The translations under genes and the position numbers were made by a program. A stretch of DNA of 64,000 bases from an uncultured Bacteroidales bacterium (lineage in GTDB: Bacteria > Bacteroidota > Bacteroidia > Bacteroidales > Muribaculaceae): the NCBI GenBank assembly GCA_902782465.1, contig CACZNH010000015.1:22207-86206 (forward strand). Direction: 5' to 3'. Within the stretch, counting starts at the first letter, position 1. Each line of letters starts with the position of its first letter. The notes below the pieces were generated by a model. That model made no database searches. It worked only from the letters and a program-made list of their open reading frames with translations, and was not told where the DNA came from. Below, in pieces: positions 16,927 through 26,190 of the stretch.

Positions 16927-17280
16927 ATGCCAAGATCAGTTAATCACGTGGCTTCAAGAGCCAAACGCAAGAAAATCTTAAAACTTACAAGGGGTTACTT
17001 TGGCGCTCGCAAGAACGTTTGGACCGTTGCTAAGAACACCTGGGAGAAGGGTTTGACCTACGCTTACGCAGACCGTAAGAAGAAAAAACGCAACTTCCGC
17101 GCCCTGTGGATTCAGCGTATCAACGCTGCCGCACGCATGGAGGACCTCTCCTACAGCAAGCTGATGGGCCTGATTCACAAGTCCGGTATCGAGATCAACC
17201 GCAAGGTGCTCGCCGACCTGGCCATGAACAATCCCGCCGCTTTCAAGGCAATCGTTGACGAGGCTAAGAAGCACGCCTAA
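16927..17280 (+). CDS. rplT: Ribosomal protein L20
   Basis: 117-residue large-subunit assembly protein. The sequence begins [20 protein letters not shown] and contains [40 protein letters not shown] and [19 protein letters not shown], all diagnostic of L20. Full family length. In several bacteria L20 represses its own operon through mRNA binding; whether this happens here cannot be seen. A strong terminator follows 40 bp downstream and ends the operon. Confidence 0.98.
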   Translation: MPRSVNHVASRAKRKKILKLTRGYFGARKNVWTVAKNTWEKGLTYAYADRKKKKRNFRALWIQRINAAARMEDLSYSKLMGLIHKSGIEINRKVLADLAMNNPAAFKAIVDEAKKHA

Positions 17281-17320
17281 TCACACGGTTCAACCAGAGT
17301 ATTAAATTCCGCAAAATGCC

Positions 17321-17367
17321 ATCAGGCTCCAAGAGGCAACCCCTCAAGGAGCCTGATTCTTTTTTTT
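17321..17367 (+). terminator. Intrinsic terminator after rplT
   Basis: Perfect 10-bp arms ATCAGGCTCC (17321-17330) and GGAGCCTGAT (17348-17357), extended by an inner GAGG/CCTC pair, are followed by a run of eight or more T. A textbook Rho-independent terminator closing the thrS-rplT cluster. Confidence 0.92.
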
Positions 17368-17369
17368 AC

Positions 17370-17484
17370 TTGTCTGAAATCGCATTTTTCGAACGTTTTT
17401 AGACAAATATAATTTTTAATTTGTCTAAAAACGCTATTTTTCTTCAACTTTAGACAAGTATATTCGAAAAATTGATTATCTTTG
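17370..17484 (+). promoter_or_regulatory. Promoter region with four alternating TTGTCTAAAA-type sites
   Basis: Related sites occur at 17370-17379 (TTGTCTGAAA, forward), 17395-17406 (reverse), 17421-17432 (TTGTCTAAAAAC, forward) and about 17448-17457 (reverse). Sites 2 and 3 form a nearly perfect palindrome, GTTTTTAGACAA/TTGTCTAAAAAC. A TATCTTTG -7 box follows at 17477-17484, and the fourth site lies where the -33 element would be. The layout suggests an operator array that controls the ATPase gene. The binding protein is unknown. Confidence 0.6.
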
Positions 17485-17515
17485 TGGCGACAAAAACCAC
17501 TAAAACGAGGCAACT

Positions 17516-18931
17516 ATGTTAATTGGACGAATTCAAGAACAGAAAGAGCTCATGGGAGCATATCAAGCAGCAGAGTCCAAGTTTGTCGTTGTGTATGGCC
17601 GACGACGAGTCGGCAAGACTTATCTGGTACGACAGACGTTCAAGGAAAAGTTCACCTTTGCCCACTCAGGACAGGCAAACGCCTCACTGAGCGAACAGTT
17701 GTTCGGATGGTGTGCCTCGCTGAAAGATTCAGGCATGGCAGTTGACAAGATGCCACATAGTTGGCTTGAAGCGTTTGAACTGCTCAAAGACCTCATCCGG
17801 CAGTCACAAGTGCGCAAGAAAGTCATTTTCATTGATGAATTGCCGTGGCTGGACACGCCACGTTCACGCTTCGTGAATGCGCTGGAGTTCTTCTGGAACA
17901 GTTGGGCATCGGGGCGAGATGATGTGCTGCTCATTGTGTGCGGGTCAGCAACGTCATGGATTGTGAACAAGATTTTCAAGAATCACGGCGGGTTGCACAA
18001 TCGTGTTACTAATCAGATTTACTTAAAACCTTTCACCCTGAACGAGTGCGAGAAATATATCGAGAGCATGAGGTTGAATTACGCCCGTTATGACATTCTT
18101 GAGGGCTATATGGTAATGGGTGGAATTCCGTATTATTGGTCTTTGCTTCAACGCGGTGAGAGTATGGCACAGAACATTGACAGGCTGTTTTTTGCCGATA
18201 AAGGGAAGCTACGATTTGAGTTTAACGAACTCTACGACTCATTATTCCGCAACCCAGAGAAATATGTCACTATCGTCAGAGTCCTAGGTCAGAATCCATC
18301 AGGACTGACACGTGATGAAATTATCAAAATGACCAAAATTGAGAATGGCGGCAACCTGAGCAAGGTGCTAGAAGAACTGGGGCACTGCGGATTTATACAA
18401 TATGTCAACACCAATCCTCGCAAAAAAAATGGCGGTCTATATAAACTGGTGGACAATTTCACCCTGTTCTACTTTAAATTTATGAGTGAGAACAAGACAA
18501 ATGATGAGTTATTCTGGACACATAACTACAATGCAGCGGTGAGGTTGTCATGGGTGGGACTAGCCTTTGAAAGGGTATGCTTCCAACATATCAGGCAAAT
18601 CAAGGATGCCTTGAAAATTGGAGGGGTTTTAACAAACGTCTATTCACTTCGCATCAAGGATGACCACGGAAAGGGCGCACAGATTGATATGCTCATTGAC
18701 CGTGCCGATAATACCGTCAACCTGTGCGAAATGAAGTTCTCCAACCAAGAATACTTGATTGACAAGAAAGACAGCGAAAACTTGCAAAACAAAATCGATA
18801 TATTCCAAAAGTTCACCAACTATAAGAAAACCATTCTGCTCACAATGATTACTCCCCGAGGGATTGAACACAACGGCTATTGGGGCATGGTACAAAGCGA
18901 AGTCACCGCCGACGACCTTTTCAAAGAATAA
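17516..18931 (+). CDS. AAA-type ATPase with C-terminal DUF234 domain
   Basis: Protein of 471 residues of the archaeal-type/STAND-related ATPase family found in many Bacteroidota. Walker A is VVYGRRRVGKTYLV at about residues 24-37, and Walker B is KVIFIDELPWLD near 106. Then comes a winged-helix segment (about 255-310) and a C-terminal DUF234 domain (about 315-470) with LAFERVC and EMKFSNQEYLIDKKD, the latter resembling a PD-(D/E)xK nuclease-like core (D-x(n)-E-M-K). The function of the family is not established. The gene is AT-richer than its neighbours and carries its own unusual repeat-rich promoter, which suggests horizontal gain. Confidence 0.82.
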   Translation: MLIGRIQEQKELMGAYQAAESKFVVVYGRRRVGKTYLVRQTFKEKFTFAHSGQANASLSEQLFGWCASLKDSGMAVDKMPHSWLEAFELLKDLIRQSQVRKKVIFIDELPWLDTPRSRFVNALEFFWNSWASGRDDVLLIVCGSATSWIVNKIFKNHGGLHNRVTNQIYLKPFTLNECEKYIESMRLNYARYDILEGYMVMGGIPYYWSLLQRGESMAQNIDRLFFADKGKLRFEFNELYDSLFRNPEKYVTIVRVLGQNPSGLTRDEIIKMTKIENGGNLSKVLEELGHCGFIQYVNTNPRKKNGGLYKLVDNFTLFYFKFMSENKTNDELFWTHNYNAAVRLSWVGLAFERVCFQHIRQIKDALKIGGVLTNVYSLRIKDDHGKGAQIDMLIDRADNTVNLCEMKFSNQEYLIDKKDSENLQNKIDIFQKFTNYKKTILLTMITPRGIEHNGYWGMVQSEVTADDLFKE

Positions 18932-18972
18932 AAGATTTTAATCTCACCTATGTGAGGTTGCTGGATTTTTAG

Positions 18973-18980
18973 TATCTTTG
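18973..18980 (+). promoter_or_regulatory. Putative -7 box of the glnS operon
   Basis: TATCTTTG matches TAnnTTTG, 50 bp before the glnS start. A small inverted repeat, CTCAC/GTGAG, lies just upstream at about 18943-18956 and may end the ATPase transcript. Confidence 0.55.
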
Positions 18981-19029
18981 CAGGTTAATTAGTGATTTTA
19001 GAAATAAAACGAGATTACATTTATATAAT

Positions 19030-20751
19030 ATGGCGGAGAATATTGAGAATATCAACCTGGAGGGCGAGGAGAAAAAGCCCTTGAACTTTGTACAGCAGAT
19101 TGTCGCCGATGACCTGGCGGCTGGTAAGAACGGAGGAAGACTGAACACGCGCTTCCCGCCGGAACCCAACGGCTACCTGCACATTGGCCATGCCAAGGCC
19201 ATCTGCATGGACTTTGGCGTAGCCGAGATGTTCGGCGGCACGTGCAACCTGCGCTTTGACGACACCAACCCGCAGAAGGAGGACACCGAGTATGTCGAGG
19301 CAATTATGCGTGACATCCACTGGTTGGGCTATGACTGGGGTGACAGGCTGTACTATGCCAGCGACTACTTCCCCAAACTGTATGACTTCGCCATCCGCCT
19401 GATCAAGGAGGGAAAGGCATATGTCGATGACCAGACGAGCGAGCAGATTGCCCAGCAGAAGGGCACCCCCACTGTCGCCGGCACCAACAGTCCCTACCGC
19501 GACCGCAGCGTCGAGGAGAACCTGGACCTGTTCCAGAGGATGAATGCGGGCGAGTTTGAGGAGGGCAGCCACGTGCTGCGTGCCAAAATCGACATGGCAT
19601 CGAGCAATATGCACTTCCGCGACCCGATTATGTACCGCATCATCAAGACGCCGCACTGGCGCACGGGCAACAAGTGGAATGTATATCCCATGTATGACTT
19701 CGCCCACGGCCAGAGCGACTATTTCGAGGGCGTGACCCACTCCATCTGCACGCTGGAGTTTGTGCCTCACCGCGACCTGTACGACTACTTCGTGCACGAG
19801 CTGGCCGGTGAGAGCGCTGCCGAGTACTGCCCCCGTCAGATTGAGTTCAACCGTCTGAACCTCACCTACACCGTGATGAGCAAGCGCAAACTGCTGCAGC
19901 TCGTCAAGGAAGGCCTCGTGGCAGGCTGGGACGACCCCCGCATGCCGACACTCTGCGGCCTGCGCCGCCGCGGCTACACGCCCCAGAGCATCAAGAACTT
20001 CATCGAAGACATCGGCTACACCAAATATGAGGCCCTGAACGACATCGGCCTGCTGGAGCACAACATCCGCGAGGAGCTGAACCGCCACGCCAACCGCGTG
20101 AGCGCCGTGCTCAACCCTGTCAAGGTCGTCATCACCAACTATCCCGAGGACAAGGTGGAGATGATGGAGATGGACAACAACCCCGAGCAGGAGAACGCCG
20201 GCAAGCATCAGATGCCCTTCTCGCGCGAGATTTACATCGAGCGTGACGACTTCATGGAGGAACCGCCCAAGAAGTTCTTCCGCCTCACCCCGGGCAAGGA
20301 AGTACGCCTCAAGGGAGCATACATCATCATGTGCACCGGCTGCACCAAGGACGCCGACGGCAACGTGACCGAAATCCAGTGCACCTATGACGCCGACACG
20401 CTGAGCGGCAGCGCTGGCAGCCAGCGCAAGGTCAAGGGCACCCTGCACTGGGTGAGCGCACGCCACTGCGTGGATGCCGAGGTCAGGCTGTATGACCGCC
20501 TGTTTGCCGTGGAGAATCCCAGTGCCGACACCGAGCACGACTTCCGCGAGCTGCTCAACCCCGAGTCGCTGCGCGTGATTTCCGACGCCAAGATTGAGCC
20601 GTTCCTGGCCGAGACCGCCAAGGTGGGCGACACCTACCAGTTCCAGCGCATCGGCTACTTCTGTGTTGACCAAGACTCTACCGAGGGCCACCTGGTATTC
20701 AACCGCACCATCGGCCTGAAAGACAGCTGGGCTAAACAGCAAGGGAAGTAA
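19030..20751 (+). CDS. glnS: Glutaminyl-tRNA synthetase
   Basis: Class I synthetase of 573 residues that charges tRNA-Gln directly. The HIGH motif is in [16 protein letters not shown] (about 40-55), and the KMSKS-type motif is [13 protein letters not shown]. The FDDTNP element and the two-domain anticodon-binding barrel after about residue 340 fit GlnRS rather than GluRS. Length is normal. It probably heads a run of same-strand genes (tsaC, sugar transferase, ClC); the 50-bp gap to the next gene contains repeated AGCTTTTAGCTAT units. Confidence 0.95.
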   Translation: MAENIENINLEGEEKKPLNFVQQIVADDLAAGKNGGRLNTRFPPEPNGYLHIGHAKAICMDFGVAEMFGGTCNLRFDDTNPQKEDTEYVEAIMRDIHWLGYDWGDRLYYASDYFPKLYDFAIRLIKEGKAYVDDQTSEQIAQQKGTPTVAGTNSPYRDRSVEENLDLFQRMNAGEFEEGSHVLRAKIDMASSNMHFRDPIMYRIIKTPHWRTGNKWNVYPMYDFAHGQSDYFEGVTHSICTLEFVPHRDLYDYFVHELAGESAAEYCPRQIEFNRLNLTYTVMSKRKLLQLVKEGLVAGWDDPRMPTLCGLRRRGYTPQSIKNFIEDIGYTKYEALNDIGLLEHNIREELNRHANRVSAVLNPVKVVITNYPEDKVEMMEMDNNPEQENAGKHQMPFSREIYIERDDFMEEPPKKFFRLTPGKEVRLKGAYIIMCTGCTKDADGNVTEIQCTYDADTLSGSAGSQRKVKGTLHWVSARHCVDAEVRLYDRLFAVENPSADTEHDFRELLNPESLRVISDAKIEPFLAETAKVGDTYQFQRIGYFCVDQDSTEGHLVFNRTIGLKDSWAKQQGK

Positions 20752-20801
20752 GCTATTAGCTTTTAGCTATCAGCTTTTAGATTTATCGTCTTTAAACTAT
20801 C

Positions 20802-21398
20802 ATGAAGAAGGAACAGATAGAGCAGATCAAGGCGCAAATGGATGCCGAAATCACTCAGTGCCTGAAGGTGTTGAGCGATGGTGGACTTATCCTCTACCCT
20901 ACCGACACGGTGTGGGGCATCGGCTGTGACGCCACCAATGCCGATGCCGTGAAGCGCGTCTATCAGCTCAAGCAGCGCGATGACAGCAAGGCGCTCATCG
21001 TGCTCATCGACAGTGCCGACCATCTGGACCACTATGTGGTGGATGTGCCCGTCATTGCCCGCGAACTGATTGACGTGGCCGTGAAGCCGCTGACCATCAT
21101 CTACGAGGGAGCTTACAACCTGGCTCCCAACGTATTGGGCGACAAAGACAGCGTGGGCATCCGCATTCCCCATGACGAGTTCTGCCACCGCCTGTGTGAG
21201 CGTTTCGGCAAGCCCATCGTCTCCACCTCGGCCAACGTGAGCGGCCAGCCCACTGCCAAGACCTTCAAAGATATCGCACCTGATATCGTCAAGGGTGTGG
21301 ACTATGCCGTGGAATACCGTCGCGGCGACGCCACCGCGCACCAGCCGTCGAACATCATCCTGCTGGCTAGCGACGGCACATTCAAGATTATCCGCTAA
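20802..21398 (+). CDS. tsaC: L-threonylcarbamoyladenylate synthase (TsaC/Sua5/YrdC family)
   Basis: 198-residue enzyme that makes threonylcarbamoyl-AMP from threonine, bicarbonate and ATP for the t6A37 modification of ANN-decoding tRNAs. The family signatures are ILYPTDTVWGIGCDATN (about 30-46), SKALIVLI, VGIRIPHDEFCH and PIVSTSANVSGQP. Only the YrdC domain is present; the Sua5 C-terminal domain is lacking, so it is the TsaC-type short form. It lies between glnS and a sugar-transferase gene, 16 bp before the latter. Confidence 0.92.
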   Translation: MKKEQIEQIKAQMDAEITQCLKVLSDGGLILYPTDTVWGIGCDATNADAVKRVYQLKQRDDSKALIVLIDSADHLDHYVVDVPVIARELIDVAVKPLTIIYEGAYNLAPNVLGDKDSVGIRIPHDEFCHRLCERFGKPIVSTSANVSGQPTAKTFKDIAPDIVKGVDYAVEYRRGDATAHQPSNIILLASDGTFKIIR

Positions 21399-21414
21399 CC
21401 AATTGTAAACCACT

Positions 21415-22851
21415 ATGAAAGTAAGGCTCGACATCAACAACAAAGCGCACCGCCAACGCATCAAGTATGTGGTGGGCGACTTCGTGATGTCGAATCTCGC
21501 CTGGTTCATCTACAACATCATCCGTTACCAGACAGGCAACGTCGTGGGATGGCCCTACCTGGTGAGCTACCTCAAGAGCGATATGGTGCTGTTGGGGCAG
21601 CTGTTCTTCCCGTTGCTGATGATGGTCACCTACGCCTTCAGCGGCTATTACAACAACGTGTGCCGCAAGTCACGCATCCAGGAGCTGCTCACCACGCTGG
21701 CCAGTGCGGGCATCAACACGCTGATGATTTTCTTCCTGGCGCTAATTAACGACGTCATCGGCGTCCGCAGTGCTGACTATGGGATGATTCTGATTCTGTG
21801 GGCATTGCTGTTCGGCTTGGTTTATCTCGTGAGAGCCATCATCACCAATAACGCCTCCAAGCAGATAAAAGCCCGCAAATGGACCTTCCCGACGCTCATC
21901 ATCGGCAGCGGCCCGGCAGCGGTGGCTTTTGCCGACAAGTTGGAGGGCAAACGCAATTTCTCGGGCCACGACGTCAAGGGTTTCGTCAACATTCCCGGCG
22001 AGGACCCCGTCAAGGACAATCCCCTGCCCCAATACGAACTCAATGACATCCAGGACGTGTGCCAGCGGCTCGGCATCTGGGAACTCATCGTGGTACCCTC
22101 GCGCGACGACACCTTCAGCACCATGAATGCCATCAACAAGCTCTTCCCTGTGGGCTTGCCGATTATGATTTCGCCCGAGTACTTCAACAAGATGCAGACG
22201 CCGGTGACCATCTCTGACCTCTACGGCGAGCCGCTGGTGAATATCTCGCGCAGCAGCATGAGCGACAGCGGCAAGAATATCAAGCGTGCGTTGGACATCA
22301 TCATCTCGCTAGTCGCTCTTGTCGTACTCCTGCCGTTTTTTGCGATAGTGGCGCTCATCATCAAGCTGACCAGCCCTGGCCCCATCTTCTATCTGCAGGA
22401 ACGCATCGGTCTGCACAACAAGCCGTTCCAAATCATCAAGTTCCGCTCGATGGTGCAGAACGCCGAACAGGCGGGAAAACCCCAACTGTCATCGGACGAC
22501 GACCCGCGCATCACCTCCTTCGGCCGCTTTATGCGCAAGTACCGCATCGACGAGCTGCCGCAATTCTGGAACGTGCTCAAGGGCGAAATGTCGCTCGTGG
22601 GTCCCAGACCCGAACGCAAGTTCTACATCGACCAGATCACTCCGATAGTCCCGGCCTACGCGCTGCTGCATCAGGTGCGACCCGGCATCACGTCGATGGG
22701 CATGGTCAAATTCGGTTACGCCAAGAATCTGGACGAGATGCTGGAACGTGTGAAATATGACTTGATGTATCTGAATAACGCGTCGTTGATTAATGACATC
22801 AAGATACTTATTTACACCATCAAAATCGTGCTCACAGGACGCGGAATGTGA
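21415..22851 (+). CDS. Polyprenyl-phosphate sugar-1-phosphate transferase (WcaJ/WbaP-like)
   Basis: 478-residue membrane enzyme expected to move a sugar-1-phosphate onto undecaprenyl phosphate and so start an exopolysaccharide or O-antigen repeat unit. There are four to five N-terminal membrane segments, a CoA-binding-like central domain (about 155-260), a further membrane helix (about 285-310), and the bacterial sugar transferase domain with KFRSMVQNAEQAG, RYRIDELPQFWNVLKGEMS (printed here in frame as KYRIDELPQFWNVLKGEMS) and VGPRPER. The donor sugar cannot be read from the sequence. Its stop codon overlaps the next start by one base. Confidence 0.87.
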   Translation: MKVRLDINNKAHRQRIKYVVGDFVMSNLAWFIYNIIRYQTGNVVGWPYLVSYLKSDMVLLGQLFFPLLMMVTYAFSGYYNNVCRKSRIQELLTTLASAGINTLMIFFLALINDVIGVRSADYGMILILWALLFGLVYLVRAIITNNASKQIKARKWTFPTLIIGSGPAAVAFADKLEGKRNFSGHDVKGFVNIPGEDPVKDNPLPQYELNDIQDVCQRLGIWELIVVPSRDDTFSTMNAINKLFPVGLPIMISPEYFNKMQTPVTISDLYGEPLVNISRSSMSDSGKNIKRALDIIISLVALVVLLPFFAIVALIIKLTSPGPIFYLQERIGLHNKPFQIIKFRSMVQNAEQAGKPQLSSDDDPRITSFGRFMRKYRIDELPQFWNVLKGEMSLVGPRPERKFYIDQITPIVPAYALLHQVRPGITSMGMVKFGYAKNLDEMLERVKYDLMYLNNASLINDIKILIYTIKIVLTGRGM

Positions 22852-24695
22852 TGAATCAGCCCATCTCCACACATCGTCCCGACAAAGCCGCCAGCGATAC
22901 TGCCAACGACCGCAGCAACTGGTGGATAAGGCTGTTATTGTGGCGCGAGAAGCACCTGCCTGAGAAGACCTTTGTCGTGATTCTGGCACTCATCGTGGGC
23001 ATCGCGTCGGGACTTGCCGCTGTGCTGCTCAAGACGCTCATCGCACTCATCGCCGGCTTCCTCACCAGCCGATTCAGCATCGAGTCGGGCAACCTGCTAT
23101 ACCTCGTCTTCCCCGCCATCGGCATCCTGCTGGCAAGCATGTATGTCTATTACATCGCCCGTGAGCCCATCTCGCATGGTGTGACGCGCGTGCTCTATGC
23201 TCTGGCGCTGAAGCAGAGCCGCCTGAAATTCCACAACATGTACTCGTCGCTCATCGCCTCGTCGCTCACCATCGGCTTCGGTGGTTCAGTCGGTGCCGAG
23301 GGTCCCATCGTGTTCACAGGTGCCGCCATCGGCAGTAACCTGGGGCAGGCCTTCAGGCTATCGCCGCAAACGATGGCGATGCTGGTCGCCTGTGGTGCGG
23401 CAGCGGGTATTGCGGGCATCTTCAAGGCCCCCATCGCGGGTATGCTGTTCACCATCGAGGTGCTCATGCTCGACCTGACGGCGGGCGCCGCCATCCCGTT
23501 GATTGTGTCATCGGTGGCTGGCGCTACCGTGGCCTATGTTTTCACGGGTTACAACGTCGAGTTCTTCTTCTCGCAGAGTGAGCCGTTCTATGCCTCGCGC
23601 ATCCCCTTCGTCATCCTGCTGGGCGTGTTCTGCGGCTTCGTTTCGCTGTATTTCATCACGCTCATCGACCGCATCGAGGCACGTTTCAAGCGGTTGCGCA
23701 ACCGCTGGGTGCGCTTTGCCGTGGGCGGCGTGACGCTGAGCATCCTCATCTTCCTGATGCCTCCGCTCTACGGTGAGGGTTTTCAAGGTGTGACACAGCT
23801 CATCAGCGGTGATGTAGCGGGCATCTTCAACAACAGTATGTTCTACGGCCTGCGCGACAACGTCGTGGCTGTGCTGCTGTTCCTGTTTGCCCTGGGCGCC
23901 TTCAAGGTGTTTGCCACGGCAGCGACCAACGGCGGCGGTGGTGTGGGTGGAACCTTCGCCCCCTCGCTGTTCGTGGGCTGTATGGCAGGTGTCTTTTTCG
24001 CCTACCTGTTCAACCATTTGGGTTTTATCGATCCCGAGACACCGCTGAGCATCAAGAACTTCGCCTTGATGGGCATGGCGGGTGTCATGGCGGGTGTGAT
24101 GCACGCCCCGATGATGGCCATCTTCCTTACCGCCGAGATGACCGGCGGCTACGAACTGTTCCTGCCGCTGCTCATCGTGTCGGCTAGCAGTTACGGCATC
24201 TGCCGTATCTTTACCCCTTACGGCATCTATGCCCGCCGTCTTGCCAAGCGCGGCGAACTGCTCACGCACCAGAAGGACCGCTCGGTGCTCACGCTGTTGA
24301 AGATGGACAGCGTCATTGAAAAGGACTTTTCGATTGTACATCCCGACATGAGCCTTAAGGACATGGTGGATACCATCGCCCAGAGCCACCGTAACCTGTT
24401 CCCCGTCACCGACGATGACGACAAACTGATTGGCGTGGTGCTGCTCGACGACATCCGCAACATCATGTTCCGCCCCGACCTGTACCGGCGCATGCACGTG
24501 AACCGCTTCATGTCGATTCCGCCCGCCAAGGTCGTTGTCGGCACGCCCATGGAACAGGTGATGAAGACCTTTGACGACACAGGGGCATGGAACCTCCCCG
24601 TCATCGACGAGGATGGCCGCTACGTGGGCTTCGTCTCCAAGAGCAAAATCTTCAACAGCTACCGCCAGGTCCTCAAGCACTACACCTACGACTAA
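22851..24695 (+). CDS. ClC-family chloride channel/transporter with CBS domains
   Basis: 614-residue polytopic protein. Anion-selectivity motifs are present as GSVGAEGP (with the gating glutamate) and GGVGGTFAPSLFVG. Two CBS domains occupy about residues 460-610 (FPVTDDDDKLIGVVLLDDIR and LPVIDEDGRYVGFVSKSKI). At the position of the second, proton-handling glutamate of the E. coli ClC exchanger (IEE), this protein reads IEV, so it may work as a channel rather than a proton-coupled exchanger; that is an inference from one residue. The start ATG at 22851 shares one base with the upstream stop, suggesting translational coupling. Confidence 0.87.
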   Translation: MNQPISTHRPDKAASDTANDRSNWWIRLLLWREKHLPEKTFVVILALIVGIASGLAAVLLKTLIALIAGFLTSRFSIESGNLLYLVFPAIGILLASMYVYYIAREPISHGVTRVLYALALKQSRLKFHNMYSSLIASSLTIGFGGSVGAEGPIVFTGAAIGSNLGQAFRLSPQTMAMLVACGAAAGIAGIFKAPIAGMLFTIEVLMLDLTAGAAIPLIVSSVAGATVAYVFTGYNVEFFFSQSEPFYASRIPFVILLGVFCGFVSLYFITLIDRIEARFKRLRNRWVRFAVGGVTLSILIFLMPPLYGEGFQGVTQLISGDVAGIFNNSMFYGLRDNVVAVLLFLFALGAFKVFATAATNGGGGVGGTFAPSLFVGCMAGVFFAYLFNHLGFIDPETPLSIKNFALMGMAGVMAGVMHAPMMAIFLTAEMTGGYELFLPLLIVSASSYGICRIFTPYGIYARRLAKRGELLTHQKDRSVLTLLKMDSVIEKDFSIVHPDMSLKDMVDTIAQSHRNLFPVTDDDDKLIGVVLLDDIRNIMFRPDLYRRMHVNRFMSIPPAKVVVGTPMEQVMKTFDDTGAWNLPVIDEDGRYVGFVSKSKIFNSYRQVLKHYTYD

Positions 24696-24706
24696 CCCCC
24701 GTTTTT

Positions 24707-24847
24707 AACAACAAGAAATACAAGAATAACTAAGCCATCCGGCTTGGGTTTTAACGACAAGAAAGACAAGAAGAACAATTTTCTTGACATCCTGTTGACA
24801 AAATTGTCAATCGGGATTTCCTATTTGTATATCTTGTCTTTCTTGTC
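24707..24847. repeat. Inverted-repeat intergenic element related to family A tails
   Basis: GACAAGAAAGACAAGA at 24756-24771 is perfectly complementary to 24832-24847. An inner TTGACA/TGTCAA palindrome sits near 24795-24810. The segment at 24714-24750 (GAAATACAAGAATAACTAAG, then CCATCCGGCTTGG) is close to the reverse complement of the tail that follows palindromes A1 and A2, so this is probably a rearranged member of the same repeat set. A half copy of its right end lies at 51131-51172. Confidence 0.75.
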
Positions 24848-24897
24848 TTCCAAAACCACTTTTTTGATAGTTATTGAGTTGTTTTGGTTGCTCAAAG

Positions 24898-24929
24898 TTG
24901 TTATGGTTGTTTGAAAAGTTATATCTTTG
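24898..24929 (+). promoter_or_regulatory. Promoter placing the start codon at about +1
   Basis: TTG at 24898-24900 and TATCTTTG at 24922-24929 are spaced 21 bp. Transcription is expected about four bases after the box, at roughly 24933, directly at the ATG at 24934. The mRNA may therefore be leaderless. Confidence 0.6.
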
Positions 24930-24933
24930 CGGT

Positions 24934-26073
24934 ATGATGAGAAAGAGAATTCTGATAGCCGTTTTGGCGGTGTTGGGCGTGGTGACGGCGATTGACGCCT
25001 GCACGTCGGCGATTGTGAGTGGCAAACTGACGGCCAACGGAAGGCCGCTGATGTGGAAAAACCGTGACACCAACGACCTGAACAACCGGGTGGAGCGCAT
25101 CGAGCGCCACGACGGGCTGATGGAGTTCGTCGCCCTGTTCGATGCCCGTGACCTGCAGGACACGGCAGCGTGGATGGGATTTAACGAGGCGGGCTTTGCC
25201 ATCATGAACACGGCTTCCTATAACCTGAACGGCAATGACGGTGTGAAGAACATGGACCGCGAGGGCGAACTCATGCGCTATGCGCTGGAACGCTGTAAGA
25301 CCGTTGACGACTTCGAGGGCTTGCTCAAGACGCTGCCCAAACCGCTGGGCGTGGAAGCCAACTTCGGCGTCATCGATGCACAAGGCAACGGCGCCTACTT
25401 CGAGACGGGCAACTACAAATATGTGAAATTTGACCTCGCCGAAGCCCCCGATGGCATCCTCATGCGCACCAACTACAGCTACAGCGGCGTTAAGGACAAG
25501 GGCATGGGCTATGTGCGCGAGAAGAACGAAAAAACGCTGCTTGCGCCTCATATCGCCGCCCAGGACATCACTCCGGCGGTGTTTACCGAGGAGCTGTCGC
25601 GCACCTTCTATAACGCGCAGCTAGGCAAGGACTTCACCCGCAGCGGCGACACGTGGATTGTGGACCAGGACTTCATCCCGCGCCGCATCTCCAGTGCCAG
25701 CGTTGTCATCGAGGGCATCGTGCCAGGCGAGAACCCGCTGCTAACCACGATGTGGATTGCCCTGGGCTATCCCCCCTGTGCAGAGGTCTATGCCGTGTGG
25801 GTGGGCGAAGATGGCGTGGCTCCCGAGCTGACGGGCACCACGGCCGAAAACCACTCGGTGCAGTGCGACAAGGTGAACAAGCGCAAGGAGGAAGTCTTCC
25901 CCGTCACCCGTGGCAACGGCAAGCAGTACCTGAACCTGTCGAAACTCTATAACAACGAGGGCACGGGCTACTGCCAGACGCTGATACTGAAAAACAAGCA
26001 GGCCTATAAACGCGGCTATGAGGAAATCTCCCGCCGCCGCGCCCTGTACAACAAGGGCAAGAAACGTCGTTAG
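24934..26073 (+). CDS. Secreted Ntn-hydrolase (C45/linear amide C-N hydrolase-like)
   Basis: 379-residue protein. A signal peptide runs to about IDA, and the next residue is a cysteine in CTSAIVSGKLTANGRPLMWK. That is the pattern of Ntn hydrolases (acyl-CoA:6-APA acyltransferase, bile-salt or dipeptidase relatives), in which an N-terminal Cys is the nucleophile. RDTNDLNN and GFNEAGFAIMNTAS are further family-like blocks. Signal-peptide cleavage would itself expose the catalytic Cys; alternatively the Cys is lipidated. The substrate is unknown: a peptide, acyl-amide or conjugated bile acid are all possible. A longer reading frame begins at 24874, but its start lies upstream of the promoter. 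Confidence 0.7.
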   Translation: MMRKRILIAVLAVLGVVTAIDACTSAIVSGKLTANGRPLMWKNRDTNDLNNRVERIERHDGLMEFVALFDARDLQDTAAWMGFNEAGFAIMNTASYNLNGNDGVKNMDREGELMRYALERCKTVDDFEGLLKTLPKPLGVEANFGVIDAQGNGAYFETGNYKYVKFDLAEAPDGILMRTNYSYSGVKDKGMGYVREKNEKTLLAPHIAAQDITPAVFTEELSRTFYNAQLGKDFTRSGDTWIVDQDFIPRRISSASVVIEGIVPGENPLLTTMWIALGYPPCAEVYAVWVGEDGVAPELTGTTAENHSVQCDKVNKRKEEVFPVTRGNGKQYLNLSKLYNNEGTGYCQTLILKNKQAYKRGYEEISRRRALYNKGKKRR

Positions 26074-26082
26074 TTTATTCCC

Positions 26083-26173
26083 CACGCTAAGGCGCTAAGA
26101 CGCTAAGATATATTATATTTGCTCGCAGAAGTCTAACAATATAAAAACTTAGCGCCTTTGCGGCTTAGCGTGA
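26083..26173. repeat. Palindromic CGCTAAG repeat
   Basis: CACGCTAAGGCGCTAAG and a further CGCTAAG unit at 26083-26107 are complementary to CTTAGCGCC and GGCTTAGCGTG at 26148-26173. The AT-rich centre separates the two arms by about 40 bp. It lies between two same-strand genes and may act as a terminator or attenuator. Confidence 0.7.
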
Positions 26174-26190
26174 GGATTTCAGGCAATAAC

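Noticed and set aside
19021-20742. 573-codon minus-strand open frame opposite glnS
   Set aside because: glnS on the plus strand has HIGH and MSK motifs; the opposite frame is a shadow.
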